A DNA stretch of 64,000 bases from contig JBCQSY010000003.1 of the NCBI GenBank assembly GCA_047178865.1, positions 1 to 64,000 on the forward strand. The letters run 5' to 3'. This DNA comes from Alistipes sp047178865 (lineage in GTDB: Bacteria; Bacteroidota; Bacteroidia; Bacteroidales; Rikenellaceae). This document shows positions 59,325 to 64,000 of this stretch, in pieces (within the stretch, counting starts at the first letter, position 1; each line of letters starts with the position of its first letter). A program made the position numbers and the translations under genes. Under the pieces are notes generated by a model. That model was not told the DNA's origin, made no database searches, and worked only from the letters and a program-made list of their open reading frames with translations.

Positions 59325-61685
59325 ATGAAGAAATTTTTACTTCTAGCCATTATTATGGTTAGTTCATTACTCAGCGTTAACGCTGAATCAAAAGAAAAGA
59401 GCGACATTACCGTTATCGGTCACGTCATAAATAAAGAGAGTGGAGAGCATATCCCATATGCAACAATCGCTTTCAAAGGTACAACTATCGGTGTAACAGC
59501 CGATGGCTCAGGACACTACCACATGACAAACGTACCTCAGGGCGAGTTCACTGTCGTAGCATCATCTATCGGTTATAAGAGTGTCGAGAAGAGCGTTACT
59601 CTCTCCGAAGAGCAGACTCTTGAGCTAAATTTCCAACTAAAAGAGGAGTCTCTATCAGTTGGTGAAATCATCGTTTCATCGAGCCGTCGTGAGGAGAACC
59701 GTAGAATGGCTCCAACTGTTGTAAATATTATTGGCGACAAGGTGTTCGAGACAACAGGTGCTTCGACCATCAGCGAGTCACTAAACTACCAACCTGGTCT
59801 ACGCCTTGAGAATACATGTAATAACTGTGGTGCGCCACAACTTCGTATCAATGGTTTGGAGGGTGCTTACTCTCAGATTTTGATGAATAGCCGTCCTATC
59901 TTTAGTGCTCTAAATCAGGTCTATGGACTCGAACAGATTCCTACTGCTATGGTCGAGAGAGTCGAAGTAGTTCGTGGTGGTGGTTCAGCCCTCTTTGGAC
60001 CAAGTGCGATTGGTGGTGTGGTTAATATCATCACCAAAGAGCCTACACGCAATAGCTTTTCGGTATCGAACCTAACAAACTTTATGGGTGATTCAGCTGC
60101 TGCCGATATCACCAACTCGCTAAATGGTTCACTCGTTAGTAGCGACTACCGTAGCGGAGCATATATCTACGCTATGACTCGCGATAGAGAGGCTTACGAC
60201 CGCAATGGCGATGGTTTCTCGGAGCTTGTTGAGATAGATATGGAGAGTATCGGAATGAGCGCATACCACAAAATCTCACCATACTCAAAGCTGACTCTCA
60301 ACTACCACCACATCTCGGAGTATCGTCGTGGTGGCGATAGCTTTGATTTGCCAGTTCACGAGGCTGAGATTGCTGAGATGCTCGACCACTCGATTCATGG
60401 TGGAGGTCTAACTTACGACTACTACTCACCAAACTATAAGAACCGTTTGAGCCTCTACACCTCATTCCAACACACCAATCGCGAGAGCTACTTTGGTGGT
60501 GGTAGCCTGGGAGAGCAGATGGAGAGCGGCGAGTTTGACGAGGATGGACTCAATGCACTATATGCCTATGGAACAACTCAGGATGTGACATCGGTGACTG
60601 GAGGTTCGTATGCCTACTCATTCGAGGCTGGAGGCTTTAGCTCGGATGTAATGCTTGGAGTAGAGTACACATACAACAAACTAGAAGATAGTTATGACGC
60701 CTATGGAGTCGCTACAAATCAAGAGGTTAACACCTTTGGAACATATCTTCAAAATGAGTGGAAATCAGACCTAGTTAGCTTTATCTATGGATTCCGTGTC
60801 GACACCTACTCTATCCTAAATATGAGCACAGGCAACACATTCAACGATGTTAACTTCGCACCTCGTGCCAATATCCGTTACACTCCAATCGAGGGATTGG
60901 GACTTCGCCTAAGCTATTCGAGTGGTTACCGTGCACCTCAAGCCTATAGCGAGGATTTGCATATCGAGTCGGTTGGTGGTGCTATGGTCGGAACATACAA
61001 CGCCGAGGATTTAGAGGCTGAGATTTCAAATAGCGTTAGTGCTTCTATTGACTACTACCGCACATTCGGACGAGTTGAGGCGAACCTTCTTGTCGAGGGT
61101 TTCTACACCAAACTCAACAACGCATTCACCGAGGAGCTTATCGAGGATGAGGATGGTACACCAATTCGTTGGGAGCGTTCAAATGCCGAGGGAGCAATCG
61201 TTAGAGGTCTCAACGCAGAGCTTCGTGTAGGTATCCCTAGCATCTTCGATATCCAAGCTGGTTACACATTCCAAAAGAGCCACTACACTGAGGCTCAATC
61301 GTGGGTTATCGGAGTTAGTGGCGAGGAGCAGATGCTCCGCTCACCAGACCACTACGGTTACTTCAATGCCAACTTCGACCTCTACAAAAACCTTGAGCTA
61401 TCAGCGTTCGGTACTATGACAGGTTCGATGCTCGTTGAGCATGCTGCGGGCTATATAGAGGAGGATACAACCGAGTGGACAGATAGCTTCTTCGATATGG
61501 GTATGCAACTTAGCTACACATTCGATATCACATCTTCGTTCAAACTTCAACTACAGGGCGGAGTTAAAAATATCTTCGACCAGTACCAATCAGATTTGGA
61601 TGTCGGAGCAGACCGTGACGCAGGCTATATCTATGGACCAATACTTCCACGTACATACTTCGTAGGCGTTAAGATGTCGTTCTAA
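59325..61685 (+). CDS. TonB-dependent outer membrane receptor with carboxypeptidase-D-like N-domain
   Basis: The 786-residue receptor has a signal peptide (to about 20), a carboxypeptidase-regulatory-like domain (about 28-110; TVIGHVINKESGEHIPYATIAFKGTTIGVTADGSGHYHMTNVPQGEFTVVASSIGY), a plug (VVNIIGDKVFETTGASTISESLNYQPGLRLEN, MVERVEVVRGGGSALFGPSAIGGVVNIITK) and a 22-strand barrel ending in RTYFVGVKMSF. The plug carries CNNCGAPQLRINGLEGAYSQIL, seen in Bacteroidota receptors linked to metal or heme uptake. With the His-rich neighbour, metal or metal-complex import is the best guess. A terminator follows. Confidence 0.9.
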   Translation: MKKFLLLAIIMVSSLLSVNAESKEKSDITVIGHVINKESGEHIPYATIAFKGTTIGVTADGSGHYHMTNVPQGEFTVVASSIGYKSVEKSVTLSEEQTLELNFQLKEESLSVGEIIVSSSRREENRRMAPTVVNIIGDKVFETTGASTISESLNYQPGLRLENTCNNCGAPQLRINGLEGAYSQILMNSRPIFSALNQVYGLEQIPTAMVERVEVVRGGGSALFGPSAIGGVVNIITKEPTRNSFSVSNLTNFMGDSAAADITNSLNGSLVSSDYRSGAYIYAMTRDREAYDRNGDGFSELVEIDMESIGMSAYHKISPYSKLTLNYHHISEYRRGGDSFDLPVHEAEIAEMLDHSIHGGGLTYDYYSPNYKNRLSLYTSFQHTNRESYFGGGSLGEQMESGEFDEDGLNALYAYGTTQDVTSVTGGSYAYSFEAGGFSSDVMLGVEYTYNKLEDSYDAYGVATNQEVNTFGTYLQNEWKSDLVSFIYGFRVDTYSILNMSTGNTFNDVNFAPRANIRYTPIEGLGLRLSYSSGYRAPQAYSEDLHIESVGGAMVGTYNAEDLEAEISNSVSASIDYYRTFGRVEANLLVEGFYTKLNNAFTEELIEDEDGTPIRWERSNAEGAIVRGLNAELRVGIPSIFDIQAGYTFQKSHYTEAQSWVIGVSGEEQMLRSPDHYGYFNANFDLYKNLELSAFGTMTGSMLVEHAAGYIEEDTTEWTDSFFDMGMQLSYTFDITSSFKLQLQGGVKNIFDQYQSDLDVGADRDAGYIYGPILPRTYFVGVKMSF

Positions 61686-61709
61686 GAGGAGTTATATTCA
61701 ATATATTTA

Positions 61710-61746
61710 TGGCTAGAGAGTTAAAATCTCTAGCCATTTTTTTGTG
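61710..61746 (+). terminator. terminator after the TonB receptor gene
   Basis: ATGGCTAGAGA-GTTAAAA-TCTCTAGCCAT, a perfect 11-base stem, followed by a run of T. Confidence 0.93.
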
Positions 61747-61754
61747 TGTTTTTT

Positions 61755-61783
61755 TTGTAATTTCTTTAAAACAACTATCTTTG
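61755..61783 (+). promoter_or_regulatory. promoter of the MBOAT operon
   Basis: TTG (61755-61757), 18 bases, TATCTTTG (61776-61783), 53 bases before the ATG at 61836. Confidence 0.75.
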
Positions 61784-61835
61784 CAACGAATTATCTCACA
61801 GAGACAGAGTACAAAACACCTAATCTAGACTTATA

Positions 61836-63284
61836 ATGCTATTCAACTCTTTTGAATTTTTACTATTCCTGCCAATAGTCTTTCTGCTCTATTGGTTTGT
61901 GTTTAATAAAAACTTAAAGCTGCAAAATGCTTTTATCGTAGTTGTAAGCTATATTTTCTACGGTTGGTGGGATTGGAGATTCCTAATTTTGATTGCTTTT
62001 ACATCAGCGTGCAGCTACTACAGCGGTTTGCAAATTGAGAAAGCCCAACCCCCCCACAAAAATAGTGCCAAAATATATGCAACTGCTAATGTAGTTATAA
62101 ACCTTATTATACTTGGTATCTTCAAGTATTTCAACTTCTTCAGCGAGAATTTTTCGAGGTTATTCCAAACATTCGGAGTTGAATTAGATTGGGTAACGCT
62201 CGATATCTTACTACCCGTCGGAATTTCATTCTACACATTCCAAGCTCTAAGCTACACTATTGATGTCTACAGAGGCTCGATTAAACCTACCCACTCAATA
62301 ATCGACCTATTCGCATATATCAGTTTCTTCCCTCAACTTGTCGCAGGACCTATCGAGAGAGCGACGAATCTACTACCTCAGTTCTATAAAACTCGCACAT
62401 TCGACTACGCCAAAGCCGTGGATGGTTGCCGCCAAATTCTTTGGGGTCTATTCAAGAAGATGGTCATAGCCGACAACTGTGCATTAGCCGTAAATCAAAT
62501 ATGGGACAACGCTGCTGACGAGAGTGGGTTTACATTACTGCTGGGTGCGATATTCTTTACGTTCCAGATATATGGCGACTTCTCAGGTTATTCAGATATA
62601 GCTATTGGTACAGCTCGACTGTTTGGCATCAACTTGATGCAGAACTTCAACTTCCCATACTTCTCACGAGATATCGCAGAGTTCTGGCGTAAGTGGCACA
62701 TTTCACTAACGACGTGGTTTAGAGACTACATCTACATCCCACTTGGTGGTAGCCGAGGTGGAACTTGGATGAAGTTTCGAAATACAATGGTTATCTTCCT
62801 TGTTAGTGGTTTTTGGCACGGTGCAAACTGGACATTTATCGCTTGGGGAGCTTATCATGCCCTACTATTCCTACCACTGATGTTGATGGGCTCGAATCGC
62901 AAAAACACCGATATCGTCGCTGCGGGTAAGTGGCTACCATCTATCAAAGAGTTCATTCAGATGTGCGTAACCTTCGGACTTGCCGTTATTGGATGGATAA
63001 TTTTTAGAGCCGAAAGTATCAGTGATGCCTGGATGTATATTACCAATATATTCTCAGATTCACTATTTGATGTATCATTTATTTATGGAAAAATGATAAT
63101 CCGATATATATTTATTCTAATTGCTGTTGAGTGGTTACAACGAGATAAGCAGCATGCATTGCAATTGCCTAATAAACACATCTTCAAATATAGTTTTGTT
63201 CGATTTACCCTATATTTAGGATTGATATTATTTATAATTTTATTCCAAGGAGAGCAAGGTGATTTTATCTATTTTCAATTCTAA
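61836..63284 (+). CDS. MBOAT-family O-acyltransferase (AlgI/DltB-like)
   Basis: This 482-residue membrane protein has 10-11 predicted TM segments. The MBOAT signatures are FWRKWHISLTTWFRDYIYIPLGGSR (conserved His and Arg) and VSGFWHGANWTFIAWG (catalytic His). It moves acyl groups, usually acetyl, across the inner membrane to a partner that modifies an extracellular polysaccharide. The start SFEFLLFLPIVFLLYWFVF is normal. The next gene, 6 bases later, encodes a membrane-anchored SGNH-like protein, the expected AlgJ/AlgX-type partner. The polysaccharide is unknown; manC lies far away. Confidence 0.93.
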   Translation: MLFNSFEFLLFLPIVFLLYWFVFNKNLKLQNAFIVVVSYIFYGWWDWRFLILIAFTSACSYYSGLQIEKAQPPHKNSAKIYATANVVINLIILGIFKYFNFFSENFSRLFQTFGVELDWVTLDILLPVGISFYTFQALSYTIDVYRGSIKPTHSIIDLFAYISFFPQLVAGPIERATNLLPQFYKTRTFDYAKAVDGCRQILWGLFKKMVIADNCALAVNQIWDNAADESGFTLLLGAIFFTFQIYGDFSGYSDIAIGTARLFGINLMQNFNFPYFSRDIAEFWRKWHISLTTWFRDYIYIPLGGSRGGTWMKFRNTMVIFLVSGFWHGANWTFIAWGAYHALLFLPLMLMGSNRKNTDIVAAGKWLPSIKEFIQMCVTFGLAVIGWIIFRAESISDAWMYITNIFSDSLFDVSFIYGKMIIRYIFILIAVEWLQRDKQHALQLPNKHIFKYSFVRFTLYLGLILFIILFQGEQGDFIYFQF

Positions 63285-63289
63285 TTATT

Positions 63290-64000
63290 ATGAGATTATT
63301 TGTAAAGAAAATCACCATACTACTACTCTTATTCATGTTTTTAGTTTCTGCTATAGATTATTTATTCTTCAGAAATATCGTAACATTAACAGATATAAAA
63401 TACCGAGGACTAATAGAGAAGAAAGATAGTATAGAACTTATCGTCTTGGGAAACTCTCATGCACATAACGCAGTAAATCCAAGTTGTTTTGCCGATTTAG
63501 AAGTCTATAACATTGCTGAGGCTTCACATGATATAATATTAGGCGCTGCAATACTAGAACAGGCTCAACGCCAAGGTTTGCCAAATCTAAAATACGTGCT
63601 TATAAGCGTTGATTATCACACATTATTTCAACACCCAAATAAGTATAGTTTAATTAGAGCATATTATAGTTCAGGTGTTAAATTAAATAGCTATAATGAT
63701 TTATATTATAAATTAGCTGATATATCACCTTTAATATTTGGATATTCTGAAAAAACTATAGCAAGATCTTTTGTTTTTAAACAACTAGAATATTACTTAA
63801 GAGGCAGCAATAACCAACAAATAGCTGACAAAGAACACAATACAAACAATGATATATACAATGGATTTTCTACATATAATAAGACTAATATAGAGTCTTT
63901 TAATAAAAAAGCCTATAATAATAGAGTTGAGGTATTTACTAATAATGATTTAAACTACAAAGAAATAGAGCGTTTAGAGGAAGTTATAAATAATCTTATT
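63290..64000 (+). CDS. SGNH/GDSL-like acyltransferase partner (partial, cut by the window end)
   Basis: Open from the ATG at 63290 to the end of the window (237 residues, no stop). It has an N-terminal TM segment (ITILLLLFMFLVSAIDYLFF), then a catalytic-block-like IELIVLGNSHAHNAVNP (GNSH replacing GDSL, about residues 52-68), and ILISVDYHTLFQ-like strands. This pattern is that of the DltD/AlgJ-like periplasmic partners of MBOAT proteins. It is 6 bases after the MBOAT gene, so co-transcription is likely. The base composition is visibly richer in A and T than the MBOAT gene, which may mean recent acquisition or weak selection on codon use. Confidence 0.75.
   Translation, partial: MRLFVKKITILLLLFMFLVSAIDYLFFRNIVTLTDIKYRGLIEKKDSIELIVLGNSHAHNAVNPSCFADLEVYNIAEASHDIILGAAILEQAQRQGLPNLKYVLISVDYHTLFQHPNKYSLIRAYYSSGVKLNSYNDLYYKLADISPLIFGYSEKTIARSFVFKQLEYYLRGSNNQQIADKEHNTNNDIYNGFSTYNKTNIESFNKKAYNNRVEVFTNNDLNYKEIERLEEVINNLI

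Overview
The window is a piece of a Bacteroidota chromosome, most likely order Bacteroidales. The evidence is a repeated promoter type with a TAnnTTTG -7 box and TTG about 20 bases upstream, many lipoproteins and outer-membrane beta-barrels of Bacteroidota type (Porin_10, FadL/OmpP1-like, DcaP-like, TonB receptor), carboxynorspermidine decarboxylase, a Bacteroidota-type phosphohexomutase, and a complete KDO route. I cannot name genus or species. No rRNA, tRNA, CRISPR array, intact insertion sequence or prophage was seen. Several genes have an in-frame upstream extension that would swallow the promoter; for these I moved the start to the first ATG after the promoter.

Layout. 0.2-6 kb: surface lipoproteins, a FadL-like barrel, an OmpA-domain protein and a DUF1080 protein. 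6-15 kb: nspC and a PHP phosphatase, a GNAT acetyltransferase, GDP-mannose synthesis (manC), murF, pssA with a Porin_10 barrel, and a lytic transglycosylase. 15.3-19.6 kb (minus strand): a YggS protein, then a compact peptide-modification locus with four tandem micro-genes for 24-36 residue peptides, a PqqD-like protein, a nucleotidyltransferase, the stump of an ABC exporter, an HPr-kinase-like ATPase and an S24/S26 peptidase. 19.8-25.4 kb (minus): a tripartite RND efflux operon. 25.5-30.2 kb (minus): a GH3 glycosidase, cysteine synthase, and a phosphohexomutase. 30.3-37 kb: uridine phosphorylase and dnaN, then an operon of a DnaQ-like exonuclease, a LysM/periplasmic-binding fusion, Rex, a RibF lacking a recognisable kinase half, and a thioesterase. 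37-41.6 kb: a transglycosylase and Skp-like protein opposite ruvA, then two lipoproteins. 42-50 kb: lon-kdsB-kdsA-kdsD-thiC as one tight run, then a MATE transporter. 50-57 kb: a porin, then ribD (domains in inverted order)-mazG-gamma carbonic anhydrase-histidine kinase-LytTR regulator, and a repeat-rich periplasmic protein. 57-64 kb: asnB, a His-rich membrane protein with a TonB receptor, and an MBOAT acyltransferase with an SGNH-like partner cut by the window end.

The best candidate for an undescribed system is the locus at 16-19.6 kb. The parts list (PqqD-like leader binder, PF14907-like nucleotidyltransferase, HPr-kinase homologue, exporter remnant, small peptidase) recalls the tailoring genes of phosphorylated lasso peptides, but there is no lasso cyclase. 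Three of the four candidate substrates end in serine and differ mainly in their last few residues.

The intergenic regions hold several families of short repeats: an imperfect palindrome of about 165 bases with AGAATCTGTTTAA ends (MITE-like), nested CGTCATTGCGG palindromes (REP-like), and a 40-base GTAATTGCTCAA...CCTTAATT element. Copies repeatedly lie just upstream of genes.
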